Shown here in pieces: positions 1 through 6,026 of a stretch of 6,383 bases of DNA (its first letter is position 1; every line of letters begins with the position of its first letter). Under the pieces are notes generated by a model. The model had not been told where the DNA came from and made no database searches. It saw only the letters and a list, made by a program, of their open reading frames with translations. Location of the stretch: positions 1 through 6,383 of the forward strand of contig JAGAEB010000140.1 of assembly GCA_017613335.1 (NCBI GenBank), in the 5' to 3' direction. The stretch comes from Methanosarcinaceae archaeon (GTDB lineage: Archaea > Halobacteriota > Methanosarcinia > Methanosarcinales > Methanosarcinaceae). A program made the position numbers and the translations under genes.

Positions 1-268
1 GCACATTCGCACACAGTTGCACATTCGCACAGTTGCACACCCGCACACAATTGCACATTCGCACACAGCTGCACGCTCGCACACAGTTGCACACCCGCAC
101 ACAGCTGCACACCCGCACACAGTTGCACATTCGCACACAGCTGCACGCTCGCACACAGCTGCACACCCGCACAGTTGTACACTCGCACAGTTGCACACTC
201 GCACGCAGTTGCACACTCGCACACAGTTGCACACTTGCACAATTGCGCACTCGCGCAGTTGCACATTC
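1..268. repeat. Tandem repeat array, 18/16-bp units (continues off left edge)
   Basis: About 15 full degenerate units can be delimited after an 8-bp partial one. Most are 18 bp (form gcacacagttgcacattc) and five are 16 bp because one CA pair is missing (gcacagttgcacactc). Each unit is itself two halves, each opening with GCAC, so GCAC recurs every 8 or 10 bases. The variable positions are agtt/agct/aatt in the first half and attc/accc/gctc/actc in the second. The array decays at 253-268 and is gone by about 275. Because 18 bp is six codons, it reads as hexapeptide repeats (HTVAHP-like or RTQLHT-like). No ribosome binding site or ATG start supports coding, and the 16-bp units shift the frame. 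I treat it as non-coding satellite-like DNA downstream of the TatD-like gene. Confidence 0.93.
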
Positions 269-301
269 GCATATCTGCGACACTGTGAAGACGCGCGCCT
301 G

Positions 302-307
302 AAAAAA
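302..307 (-). terminator. T-tract terminator candidate for the TatD-like gene
   Basis: On the minus strand, six consecutive T residues follow a C/G-rich stretch (ccccggc) 14 bases past the stop codon of the TatD-like gene. Archaeal termination needs little more than a T-tract, so this is a reasonable 3' end. I see no good hairpin beside it. Confidence 0.4.
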
Positions 308-320
308 GCCGGGGCATCCG

Positions 321-1184
321 TCACAGTTCGATCTCGACGTCGTAGATCTTTGCGGGATTTTCCTGGTGGATCTTCCGGAAGACTTCTTCGCCCCATTCCG
401 GAAGGAGCTGTTTTGTTCTTTTGGGGACTGTTTTGGGACCGAGGACGAATCCGGGATTCGAGGGGTCATCGCAGTAATCGGTTTCCATGAGGAAACGCGT
501 GCCTTGGGAAAGAGCCTGCGCCGTCAGATCTTTTCCGGTCGTCACGCTCGGCCAGATGCCGTGTTTTTCACACACGGAGACGAGCGGGGCGGCATGGTGA
601 TTCATGACTTTTCCGGGACTGATGCGGGCAGCTTTTGCGATCTGCGTGATGTTTTCGACGCTTTCGGGCGTCATGTCTTCAACGTGGAGCTGGACCGGGC
701 ATCCGATATCGCGGGCCGTCTCAAACGCGTGCGACATGACACGGCAGGAGGCTTCGAAGATTTCGGGAGAGACCTGAAAATGAGGTCTTCCGCTCTTGAT
801 CCCGACAGCTTTTTTTTCAAGGATGTATGATGCGGCGATATCGAATCCGCCGGCCATGATCTCATAAGCCCGGGAAATCCCGAATTCTTCGGAGAGATGC
901 ATGATCTCGACCGGGTGAATGCCCAGGACCGGAAAGGCCGTGACATCTGTTTCCCGGCAGATCGTTCCGGCGGTCCGGATCGTTTCTTCAAAGACCGGAA
1001 TGTAATCTTCCGGCTTTCTGACAGAATATCCGAGCGTCCATGACGGCAGAGAAACAAGGAAAACATGTGTGCCGCCGGCACGCCTGAAATCATTAACGGC
1101 ATCCAGACCGCGGCCGCGTTTCAGGTCTATGTGGAAATGATTGTCAGTGATCGGGAATGTTCCGGATTTTTCAGGATCTGTCAT
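321..1184 (-). CDS. TatD-like metal-dependent hydrolase (TIM barrel, archaeal COG1099 type)
   Basis: This 287-residue protein resembles the archaeal branch of the TatD/amidohydrolase superfamily, whose members are metal-dependent phosphoesterases or nucleases with a TIM-barrel fold. Candidate metal ligands appear in the expected order: H16 and H18 in DNHFHID after strand 1, H90 in LGIHPVE, H167 in QLHVED, H196/H197 in MNHHAAP, and the late acidic residue D236 in METDY. AVGIKSGRPHF (126-136) matches the central segment where canonical TatD has a glutamate. The ATG at 1184 has GAGG eight bases upstream (1193-1196 on the plus strand) and leaves about 13 residues before the first motif. The length suits a complete protein. 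It is transcribed away from the aIF2 gamma cluster and ends next to the left repeat array. The natural substrate of this branch is unknown to me; DNase activity should not be assumed. Confidence 0.88.
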   Translation of the reverse strand: MTDPEKSGTFPITDNHFHIDLKRGRGLDAVNDFRRAGGTHVFLVSLPSWTLGYSVRKPEDYIPVFEETIRTAGTICRETDVTAFPVLGIHPVEIMHLSEEFGISRAYEIMAGGFDIAASYILEKKAVGIKSGRPHFQVSPEIFEASCRVMSHAFETARDIGCPVQLHVEDMTPESVENITQIAKAARISPGKVMNHHAAPLVSVCEKHGIWPSVTTGKDLTAQALSQGTRFLMETDYCDDPSNPGFVLGPKTVPKRTKQLLPEWGEEVFRKIHQENPAKIYDVEIEL

Positions 1185-1190
1185 GATTGA

Positions 1191-1369
1191 TGCCTCGGCA
1201 AAGTAACGGGAAATAACGGTGAGCGGAGAAAGGTAACGGGGAATAACGGAGAGCAGAGAAAGGGACGGGAATTGACGAAGAGCGGAGAAAGGTGACAGGA
1301 ATTGACGGAGAGCAGAGAAAGGTGACGGGAAGCGGCGAAGAGTGGTGATGAGTGACGGAAAAATGATAA
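1191..1369. repeat. Degenerate 30-bp tandem repeat in the TatD-like gene's upstream region
   Basis: Five units are clear: 1221-1250, 1251-1279 (29 bp), 1280-1309, 1310-1339 and a diverged 1340-1369. A further decayed copy lies at about 1191-1220. Each begins gagcggagaaaggtgacggg, followed by aattgacgga or a variant. The plus strand is strongly purine-rich and the minus strand correspondingly C/T-rich. The array starts only a few bases upstream of the TatD-like start codon and covers its ribosome binding site, so a transcript from the promoter near 1400 would carry it as leader. On the minus strand it can be read as a decapeptide repeat (like SIPVTFLRSS), but that reading frame runs into the hydrolase start and has no ribosome binding site, so I do not call a gene. 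Confidence 0.85.
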
Positions 1370-1387
1370 CGGATCGATTCAGAAATC

Positions 1388-1405
1388 GGAAAAATCTTAT
1401 ATATA
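1388..1405 (+). promoter_or_regulatory. BRE/TATA promoter candidate facing the aIF2 gamma gene
   Basis: A purine BRE-like stretch (ggaaaaa, 1388-1394) directly precedes a TATA box (ttatatata, 1397-1405), the best archaeal promoter match in the intergenic region. Transcription would start near 1425, giving a leader of almost 400 nt before the aIF2 gamma start codon. That is unusually long, so another start closer to the gene is possible, for example near the TATA-like gcatatatg at 1691-1699, which lacks a good BRE. Confidence 0.5.
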
Positions 1406-1413
1406 ATTTTGTT
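1398..1413 (-). promoter_or_regulatory. BRE/TATA promoter candidate facing the TatD-like gene
   Basis: The same AT-rich core read on the minus strand gives a BRE-like aacaaaa (1413-1407) followed by ttatatata (1406-1398). Transcription would start near 1375 and pass through the 30-bp repeat array before the hydrolase start codon, a leader of about 190 nt. The TATA element is nearly symmetric, so it may serve both directions or only one. Confidence 0.4.
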
Positions 1414-1429
1414 ATTTAGGACTATTCCA

Positions 1430-1740
1430 AAAGCATTAATGAATGCTGCATATATCTGATGCATCGGCCGTCAGAGAGGAGACGTTCTCTTCTGAACGGT
1501 TCTGCGTTTTTTCTGTTTTTCGGGTATTTTCCGGCCGCGTTTTTGTCATCTGACAGGATATCAGGCCGTCCCTGCGGGATCGTCGGGTCTTGCCGTGATT
1601 CCTGCATCCGGCGTTCGACCGGGCGGGATTTTTCCGGAAAAGCAGCAATCGGTGATCAGAGAATACATATGCAGATTCCTGTATTGTTCTGCATATATGT
1701 GATACCGTCAGTCGGCGGTCAGATCTTCATAAATCTCATC
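1430..1740. other. Intergenic stretch without a supported gene
   Basis: A frame without stop codons runs from 1459 into aIF2 gamma, but its translation (rich in S, F, R and G) is unlike any aIF2 gamma N-terminus and has no ribosome binding site. Minus-strand frames here are also low-complexity and unsupported. Visible structures are a small hairpin at 1433-1446 (gcatt/aatgc with a four-base loop), a T-rich patch at 1505-1545, and the hairpin at 1667-1696 listed separately. A GTTCGAC sequence near 1613 looks like a tRNA T-loop but its flanks do not pair. Confidence 0.6.
1667..1696. other. 9-bp hairpin containing TATA-like sequence
   Basis: The arms atatgcaga (1667-1675) and tctgcatat (1688-1696) pair perfectly across a 12-base loop. 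It sits in the region between the strongest promoter candidate and the aIF2 gamma start. It could be a leader structure, or the TATA-like sequence in its right arm could be a promoter. The sequence alone does not decide. Confidence 0.45.
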
Positions 1741-1792
1741 ACTTCAGTTTACCATCTCAGTTCATTATCTCAGTTCATTATCTCAGTCTCAT
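1741..1792. repeat. Short 13-bp direct repeat just before the aIF2 gamma ribosome binding site
   Basis: Two identical copies of atctcagttcatt (1754-1766 and 1767-1779) are flanked by diverged copies at 1741-1753 (acttcagtttacc) and 1780-1792 (atctcagtctcat). The repeat ends 16 bases before the AGGAGG site. Its period matches the right-edge array, but the unit sequence is unrelated. Confidence 0.75.
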
Positions 1793-1821
1793 CATCTCAT
1801 AATCTATCAGGAGGAAACAGG

Positions 1822-3048
1822 ATGGCACAGCCTACAGTAAATATCGGCATGGTCGGTCATGTTGACCATGGAAAGACAACGCTCGTCAAAGCGTTATCGG
1901 GTGTCTGGACAGACACACACAGTGAAGAAATCAAGAGAGGGATTTCCATCAGACTGGGATATGCCGATGTTTCTTTCAGAAAATGCCCGAACTGTCCGGA
2001 GCCGGATGCGTTTACCGTGGACAAAAAATGTTCACACTGCGGCGCCAAGACGCAGGAGATCAGAACGATCTCGTTTGTCGATGCCCCGGGTCACGAAACG
2101 CTGATGGCGACGATGCTTTCCGGCGCAGCGATCATGGACGGTGCCATGCTCGTGATCGCCGCCAATGAAAAATGCCCGCAGCCGCAGACGAAGGAACATC
2201 TGATGGCGCTCAACATCATCGGCATCAGGAACATCGTGATCGTTCAGAACAAGATTGACCTTGTTTCCCGTGAACGCATCCTGGAACACTACCAGGAGAT
2301 CAAAGAATTCGTAAAGGGGACCGTTGCGGAAGATGCGCCGATCATCCCGATCTCCGCGCAGCAGAATATCAATATCGATGCGCTCATCCAGGCGCTTGAG
2401 ACATACATCCCGTCCCCGGAACACAAGACAGACAAGCCCGCGCAGATGCTCATCGCCCGTTCTTTCGACATCAACCGTCCGGGTTTCACGATCGATGAAC
2501 TCCACGGCGGTGTTATCGGAGGCACCCTGACGGAGGGTTCCTTTAAAGAAGGCGACGAAGTCGAGATCCGCCCGGGTCTGAAAGTCACGTCTGAAGGATC
2601 GACGAAATGGATCCCGATCAGAACGAAAGTCACCGAGATCCATGCCGGAAAGACCAAAGTCAAAAAAGCTGTCCCCGGCGGCCTTCTGGCAATGGCGACG
2701 ACGCTCGATCCGTTCCTGACGAAAGGCGATTCTCTGACAGGACAGGTCGTCGGCATTCCGGGAACACTGCCGGACACGCGCCACGAATTCCTGATGAAGC
2801 TCAATCTGCTCGACCGCGTCGTCGGCGGCCAGACGGAAGCAGACATGACAGAGATCAGGACAGGCGAGCCGCTCATGCTCAACATCGGAACGGCGACGAC
2901 CGTCGGCGTCGTGACGAGCGCCAGAAAAGATGCTGCAGACGTCAAGCTGAAACGCCCGATCTGCGTCGGCATCGGATCCAGAGTGGCCATCAGCCGCCGG
3001 ATCGATTCGAGATGGCGTCTCATCGGCACAGGCACCATCGAAGGATGA
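1822..3048 (+). CDS. eif2g: Translation initiation factor aIF2, gamma subunit
   Basis: This is the GTPase subunit of archaeal aIF2, which carries Met-tRNAi to the small ribosomal subunit. The 408-residue length is typical. Domain I has G1 GHVDHGKT (12-19), switch I around [11 protein letters not shown] (39-49), a zinc knuckle with C55/C58 and C70/C73, G3 DAPGH (87-91), G4 NKID (143-146) and G5 SAQ (178-180). Beta-barrel domains II and III follow from about residue 206, with SFDINRPG (214-221) and GGVIGGT (229-235) as family-typical segments. The ATG is chosen because AGGAGG (1809-1814) lies seven bases upstream and the protein then opens [17 protein letters not shown] as expected. The frame stays open far upstream, but that extension is not homologous. 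The stop overlaps the next gene's start (ATGA), indicating translational coupling. Confidence 0.98.
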   Translation: MAQPTVNIGMVGHVDHGKTTLVKALSGVWTDTHSEEIKRGISIRLGYADVSFRKCPNCPEPDAFTVDKKCSHCGAKTQEIRTISFVDAPGHETLMATMLSGAAIMDGAMLVIAANEKCPQPQTKEHLMALNIIGIRNIVIVQNKIDLVSRERILEHYQEIKEFVKGTVAEDAPIIPISAQQNINIDALIQALETYIPSPEHKTDKPAQMLIARSFDINRPGFTIDELHGGVIGGTLTEGSFKEGDEVEIRPGLKVTSEGSTKWIPIRTKVTEIHAGKTKVKKAVPGGLLAMATTLDPFLTKGDSLTGQVVGIPGTLPDTRHEFLMKLNLLDRVVGGQTEADMTEIRTGEPLMLNIGTATTVGVVTSARKDAADVKLKRPICVGIGSRVAISRRIDSRWRLIGTGTIEG

Positions 3049-3566
3049 GTCAGACGGAAATGACCGAAGAAAAGACCGCAGAAGACGGCTGTCTTTGTCC
3101 GTCCGGACAGCGCGGAGAAGACGAAGATGTTCCCGCGACGGAACGTCTTTCGACCCGGACATGCCCGTTCCCGCCGGATGACGGAAACAGCCATCTGTAT
3201 GTCATGATCGATACGAATGCGTTCATGATCCCCGTCCGGTTCCGCGTCGACATCTTCGGAGAACTCAGGCGGCTCGGCTTCAGCCGTTTCGTCGTTCCGG
3301 AAGCCGTCATCCGGGAACTCGACGGCCTTTCAAAAAAGAAATCCGGAACGGACAAAGCGGCCGCGCGCACAGCGCGGCGGATGGCTGAAAAATGCTGCGT
3401 GATCCCGGGAAAAGGCTATGCCGACGACATCATCGAAGAACAGGCGTCCCTCTACGGGATCGCTGTCCTGACGAATGATGCGGCGCTGAAAAAACGCCTG
3501 TCTGAAAAAAACGTCAAAGTCATTTCCCTGAGGCAGAAGACCCATCTGGAACCGGTGATGAGATGA
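3045..3566 (+). CDS. PIN-domain protein, Fcf1/Utp24-like archaeal family
   Basis: The PIN domain is a metal-dependent ribonuclease fold; members next to aIF2 gamma in archaea resemble eukaryotic Fcf1/Utp24 rRNA-processing nucleases. The acidic set is visible: D56 in MIDTNAF, E91 in VIRELDGL, D127/D128 in GYADDII and D145 in LTNDAALKK. The domain begins at about residue 50 (HLYVMIDTN) and runs to the C-terminus. The 173-residue call starts at the ATG overlapping the aIF2 gamma stop. That leaves about 50 acidic, low-complexity residues before the domain, whereas relatives usually start right at strand 1. An internal ATG at 3204 would give 120 residues but cut into strand 1 and has no good ribosome binding site, so I prefer 3045 or the ATG at 3060. 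Because its partner genes are housekeeping, a role in rRNA or tRNA processing is more likely than a VapC toxin. No antitoxin gene is adjacent. Confidence 0.88.
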   Translation: MSQTEMTEEKTAEDGCLCPSGQRGEDEDVPATERLSTRTCPFPPDDGNSHLYVMIDTNAFMIPVRFRVDIFGELRRLGFSRFVVPEAVIRELDGLSKKKSGTDKAAARTARRMAEKCCVIPGKGYADDIIEEQASLYGIAVLTNDAALKKRLSEKNVKVISLRQKTHLEPVMR

Positions 3567-3853
3567 TCCGGAATTCATTCATCTCTCATTGACACACTTA
3601 TCTGTAATTTACTCATTGCAATTCATCTGCGCTCTGCGCAGTCATTCATAAATCAAGGGTCTGCGGCGGGATCCGGCCGGTCATCGACCGGTCATGCGGT
3701 CGCGCAGGAGATGCCGGCGTTTATGCCGGTCCGCTCCCGCAGATCCGAATCACAATCACATCACAGTATCACAGGCGGATTTCCGGAAAAAGCCGCATCA
3801 GTCGGTTTTCCGGCATCTGTCCTGGTCATCACAAGGCAAAACCGGTGAACAGA
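3567..3853 (+). other. Intergenic region between the PIN gene and rpo7
   Basis: No gene is seen in this 287-bp gap. It breaks the otherwise tight cluster into two transcription units. It holds TCATT-rich sequence (3579-3626), a 6-bp hairpin ctgcgc/gcgcag with a three-base loop (3627-3641), the cloverleaf-like element at 3657-3746, and a run of ATCACA copies (3749, 3755, 3768, plus a partial TCACA at 3761). No convincing BRE/TATA pair is visible; cataaat at 3647-3653 is a weak candidate. No T-tract terminator follows the PIN gene. Confidence 0.7.
3657..3746 (+). ncRNA. Candidate structured RNA: four-way cloverleaf fold
   Basis: By eye this 90-nt segment folds as a closed four-way junction. 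P1 is 10 bp (gggtctgcgg 3657-3666 with ccgcagatcc 3737-3746, one G-U). P2 is 8 bp (3675-3682 with 3686-3693, triloop atc, one G-U). P3 is 4 bp (tgcg 3695-3698 with cgca 3703-3706). P4 is 6 bp (3713-3718 with 3725-3730, loop gtttat, one G-U). It is not a tRNA: there is no TTCRA T-loop, no normal anticodon arm, and P2 has a triloop. It ends about 107 bases before the rpo7 start codon, so it could be a leader element or an independent small RNA. Transcription and strand are unproven. Confidence 0.35.
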
Positions 3854-4444
3854 ATGTACAAGATCATGAAACTGGTCGATACGGTCCGTGTCGACCCGAC
3901 TCTTTTGGGCGAAGACATTGCCTTAAATGTCAGAAAAGCGCTGAAAGCCAAGCTGGAAGGAAGACTCGATAAAAAACTCGGCTGCCTGGTTGCTGTCAGC
4001 AGCATCGAAGAGATCGGCGAAGGCCACATCCTTTACGGCGACGGCGCTGTCTATTACGATGTTGTTTTTAAAGCAGTCATGTTTCAGGCGGAGCTGCAGG
4101 AAGTCATCGAAGGTGAGGTCTTTGAGACCGTCAATTTCGGCGTTTTCGTCGGGATCGGTCCGCTCGATGCCCTTCTCCATGTCAGCCAGATCACGGATGA
4201 ATTCATGGCGTATGATGCCAAGAACGGCCGCCTGACGTCCAAGACCGGAAAGAAATCCCTCGGCGAAGGCGATCACGTCCGCGCCAGAGTCGTTGCGGTC
4301 AGTATCAATGAAAGAGAGCCGCGCGACAGCAAGATCGGTATGACGATGAGGCAGACGGCGCTGGGCAACGTCAAATGGCTGGAAGAAGCCCGCAGAAAGA
4401 AAAAATCCGGGAAAGCAGGTGCTGAAGAGGCAACGGCCGAGTGA
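3854..4444 (+). CDS. rpoE: DNA-directed RNA polymerase subunit Rpo7 (RpoE1, stalk)
   Basis: Rpo7 pairs with Rpo4 to form the stalk of archaeal RNA polymerase, which helps open-complex formation and binds emerging RNA; it is the counterpart of eukaryotic Rpb7. The 196-residue protein has the N-terminal tip (RNP-like) domain at about 1-80, opening MYKIMKLVDTVRVDPTLLG as in the family, then an S1/OB fold from about residue 81 (EVIEGEVFETVNFGVFVGIGP at 83-103, DALLHVSQI at 105-113). The tail after about 175 is Lys/Glu/Ala-rich. The ATG at 3854 is preferred over the GTG at 3845 because it gives the family N-terminus and has GGTGA five bases upstream (3844-3848); that GTG lies inside this ribosome binding site. 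It is the first gene of a unit with spt4 and DUF359; spt4 starts 29 bases past its stop. Confidence 0.97.
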   Translation: MYKIMKLVDTVRVDPTLLGEDIALNVRKALKAKLEGRLDKKLGCLVAVSSIEEIGEGHILYGDGAVYYDVVFKAVMFQAELQEVIEGEVFETVNFGVFVGIGPLDALLHVSQITDEFMAYDAKNGRLTSKTGKKSLGEGDHVRARVVAVSINEREPRDSKIGMTMRQTALGNVKWLEEARRKKKSGKAGAEEATAE

Positions 4445-4473
4445 CGGAGAAAACAAACGTCGGAGGCATGGTT

Positions 4474-4707
4474 ATGGAAAAAGCATGTATGAAGTGTATG
4501 CGTCTTATTGATGTTCCTGAGAAAAAGAAACCGAAAAAAGGGGAAGCTGAAGAGAAGACGGCAGATCCCGTCTGCGAATACTGCCAGACGTCTGATCTGT
4601 CGGATGAATGGAGCGGCATCGTGATCATCCTTGATCCGAAGAGATCTGCCATCGCGGCAAAGATGGGCATCGACATCGCCGACAAATTCGCGCTGAAGGT
4701 GCGCTGA
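4474..4707 (+). CDS. spt4: Transcription elongation factor Spt4 (RpoE2)
   Basis: Spt4 is a small zinc protein that binds the NGN domain of Spt5 and makes the complex that clamps RNA polymerase during elongation. The 77-residue protein has the zinc ribbon pairs C5/C8 (ACMKCMR) and C34/C37 (VCEYC), followed by the conserved core DLSDEWSGIVIILDPKRSAIA (41-61) that contacts Spt5. Between the cysteine pairs is a Lys/Glu-rich loop (about residues 16-29) longer than I expect for minimal archaeal Spt4. The start at 4474 has GGAGG (4462-4466) seven bases upstream; the ATG at 4468 is only one base from that site, and a GTG at 4441 overlaps the rpo7 end without support. One base separates its stop from the next start codon. 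Confidence 0.95.
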   Translation: MEKACMKCMRLIDVPEKKKPKKGEAEEKTADPVCEYCQTSDLSDEWSGIVIILDPKRSAIAAKMGIDIADKFALKVR

Positions 4708-4708
4708 G

Positions 4709-5368
4709 TTGTCAGATGCTGCAGAAGATTCCGGCAGCAGCGCCGGGCCGGTCATTTTCAGGATCTCTGCAGAAGTGCGCCGCATCCTCAAAGAGCCGTG
4801 CGGGGTTCTGTACCGCGGAAACGGCCCGGAAGTCGTCGACTGTTTCAGGAACGAACTGGAGAGATCTCATCCGGTCATTTCTGTCGGAGACGTCACGACG
4901 GCCAATCTCATCGGCGCAGGCATCTTTCCGGATATCTGTTTCGTCGACAGTTTGACGAAAAGAGAACCTGTCTCCGGAGAAGTCTCGGAAAAGACCGCCC
5001 ATGAGATCTACCGGGAAATGACAGTCAGAAGTCCTGCGGGCGCTCTTTCCGAAGAGATGATCATCGCCGTTTACGGCATGTATGATCAGACCGGATGCGG
5101 ACAGGATCCTGAAAAGAGTCACCTGAGGATCGCCGTCGAAGGCGAAGAAGATCTGGCGACCATCCCGGCTGTCGCTTTTTCAGAGCCGGGCGCGGCTGTT
5201 CTTTACGGGCAGCCGGATGAAGGCGTCGTATTCGTGAAAGTGACGCCTGAAAAAAAACAGGAAATGCTCACGCTCCTGAAAAGGATCGTCAGCGAATCGG
5301 AAACTTCCGGAAAGGCCGTTTCCGGAACGATCAGAAGGATATTGGATGAAGCGGAAAACCGGAAATGA
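4709..5368 (+). CDS. GTP-dependent dephospho-CoA kinase (DUF359 family)
   Basis: Archaeal DUF359 proteins phosphorylate dephospho-CoA with GTP, the last step of CoA synthesis, replacing bacterial CoaE; the activity was shown for a Thermococcus member. Conserved blocks in the 219-residue protein are [16 protein letters not shown] (22-37), GDVTT (60-64), [13 protein letters not shown] (73-85), [11 protein letters not shown] (145-155) and YGQPDEGVV (166-174). No Walker A motif is present, as expected for this fold. The start is TTG: the family N-terminal block begins at about residue 18, no ATG lies upstream of it in frame, and GGTG (4698-4701) sits seven bases before the TTG. TTG and a one-base gap after spt4 suggest low, coupled translation. 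The acidic first 14 residues are not conserved in my memory of the family. The stop codon lies in the loop of a terminator hairpin. Confidence 0.93.
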   Translation: MSDAAEDSGSSAGPVIFRISAEVRRILKEPCGVLYRGNGPEVVDCFRNELERSHPVISVGDVTTANLIGAGIFPDICFVDSLTKREPVSGEVSEKTAHEIYREMTVRSPAGALSEEMIIAVYGMYDQTGCGQDPEKSHLRIAVEGEEDLATIPAVAFSEPGAAVLYGQPDEGVVFVKVTPEKKQEMLTLLKRIVSESETSGKAVSGTIRRILDEAENRK

Positions 5369-5388
5369 TCCGGATTTCCGCTTTTTTT
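5351..5388 (+). terminator. Hairpin plus T7 terminator over the DUF359 stop codon
   Basis: The arms gcggaaaaccgg (5351-5362) and ccggatttccgc (5370-5381) pair at 11 of 12 positions with one A-A mismatch around the loop aaatgat, and seven T residues follow immediately (5382-5388). The TGA stop of DUF359 is inside the loop. This ends the rpo7-spt4-DUF359 unit and separates it from the ribosomal protein genes. Confidence 0.82.
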
Positions 5389-5407
5389 ATGCCTGCATGG
5401 ATGTTTC

Positions 5408-5423
5408 AGAAAGAGATATAAAT
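5408..5423 (+). promoter_or_regulatory. BRE/TATA promoter for rps24e-rps27ae
   Basis: The BRE-like cagaaaga (5408-5415) abuts a TATA box gatataaat (5415-5423). The usual spacing puts the transcription start near 5442-5446, giving a leader of about 30 nt with GGAGG before the rps24e ATG. Its position directly after the upstream terminator supports an independent promoter. Confidence 0.7.
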
Positions 5424-5471
5424 GATAAATCCGTTGTGCATGGGTATCCGATTCTATCGGAGGTATCGATT

Positions 5472-5777
5472 ATGGAAGTTATCATTAACTCTGAAAAGAA
5501 CAACAAACTGTTAAATCGGAGGGAACTGGATTTCACCGTGAAATATGAAGGTCCCACGCCCTCTCGCAACGACGTCAGAAACAAACTCGCTGCAAAGCTC
5601 AACGTCAAACTCGACCTCGTCATCATCCAGAAGATGGAGTCCCGCTTCGGTATCCAGGAAGCGACCGGCTATGCCAAGATCTATGAAGACGAAGCCCGCA
5701 TGAAAGAGATCGAAGCCGAGCACATCATGAAAAAGAATGCAGCGCCGGCAGCAGCAGAAGAAGCAGCTGAGGAGTGA
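5472..5777 (+). CDS. rps24e: Small-subunit ribosomal protein eS24
   Basis: eS24 is a 30S ribosomal protein shared by archaea and eukaryotes. The 101-residue protein begins [21 protein letters not shown], has the family signature [17 protein letters not shown] (27-43), and the segment [18 protein letters not shown] (56-73) of the conserved core. The C-terminal tail is Ala/Glu-rich and variable in the family. The ATG is fixed by GGAGG (5459-5463) eight bases upstream; a longer open frame reaching back through the promoter and terminator is not real. Five bases separate it from rps27ae, so the two are co-transcribed. Confidence 0.97.
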   Translation: MEVIINSEKNNKLLNRRELDFTVKYEGPTPSRNDVRNKLAAKLNVKLDLVIIQKMESRFGIQEATGYAKIYEDEARMKEIEAEHIMKKNAAPAAAEEAAEE

Positions 5778-5782
5778 TTCTG

Positions 5783-5932
5783 ATGGCAGTTAAAGATTAC
5801 TACAAAGTTGAAGGCGACAAACTCGTCCACCTGAAAAAAGAATGCCCGAAATGCGGTGCAGGCGTTTTCATGGCCGAGCACAAGGACAGATTTGCCTGCG
5901 GCAAATGCGGCTACACGGAATCCAAAAACTGA
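5783..5932 (+). CDS. rps27ae: Small-subunit ribosomal protein eS31 (S27ae)
   Basis: This 49-residue zinc-ribbon protein of the 30S subunit corresponds to the ribosomal part of the eukaryotic ubiquitin-S27a fusion; archaeal members lack ubiquitin, as here. The zinc ligands are C21/C24 (ECPKCGAG) and C39/C42 (ACGKCGY). It opens [19 protein letters not shown], typical of the family, and the length is normal. The ATG follows a GGAG site (5771-5774) with eight bases spacing; that site overlaps the last codons of rps24e, so the two are probably translationally coupled. In many euryarchaea the kae1/bud32 gene follows next; here a terminator and a repeat array follow instead. Confidence 0.95.
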   Translation: MAVKDYYKVEGDKLVHLKKECPKCGAGVFMAEHKDRFACGKCGYTESKN

Positions 5933-5963
5933 AGATCCCCGGATTTTCAGCTGAATCTTTTCT

Positions 5964-6023
5964 GAGATCCGGGTCATTTCCGGATCTCACATTCTGTTTC
6001 TTCCTGAACTTTTTATCTTTTTT
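5964..6023 (+). terminator. Terminator of rps24e-rps27ae: perfect 9-bp hairpin with T-tracts
   Basis: The arms gagatccgg (5964-5972) and ccggatctc (5980-5988) pair perfectly around a seven-base loop, 31 bases past the rps27ae stop. T-rich sequence follows, with T5 at 6010-6014 and T6 at 6018-6023. Since archaeal termination relies on T-tracts, the 3' end probably falls at 6010-6023. Confidence 0.75.
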
Positions 6024-6026
6024 CAG

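Noticed and set aside
17..490. Open frames through the left repeat (starting at TTG, hexapeptide repeats HTVAHP or RTQLHT)
   Set aside because: There is no ribosome binding site, the starts are non-ATG within repeat units, the 16-bp units break the periodicity, and the C-terminal part is antisense to the TatD-like gene.
1345..1351. C-box-like gtgatga (also at 3555-3561), suggesting a C/D guide RNA
   Set aside because: No D box (ctga) lies within a suitable distance downstream and no terminal stem is seen; the second copy is inside the end of the PIN gene.
1171..1464. Minus-strand open frame with decapeptide repeats upstream of the TatD-like gene
   Set aside because: It covers the promoter core and overlaps the hydrolase start, has no ribosome binding site, and its repetitive composition simply reflects the 30-bp DNA repeat.
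1459..1821. Long N-terminal extension of aIF2 gamma
   Set aside because: The extension does not resemble the family, whereas the ATG at 1822 has a strong AGGAGG site and gives the normal N-terminus.
2032..3162. Long minus-strand and alternate-frame open frames antisense to aIF2 gamma
   Set aside because: They are shadows of a well-supported gene, rich in Arg and Asp from its codon pattern, with no recognisable domains.
3045..3566. VapC-type toxin
   Set aside because: There is no adjacent antitoxin gene, and the location between aIF2 gamma and rpo7 with the segment [10 protein letters not shown] fits the conserved Fcf1/Utp24-like housekeeping group.
3657..3746. tRNA gene
   Set aside because: The fold is cloverleaf-like, but there is no TTCRA-type T-loop, no seven-base anticodon loop, and the 8-bp arm with a triloop does not fit a D-arm.
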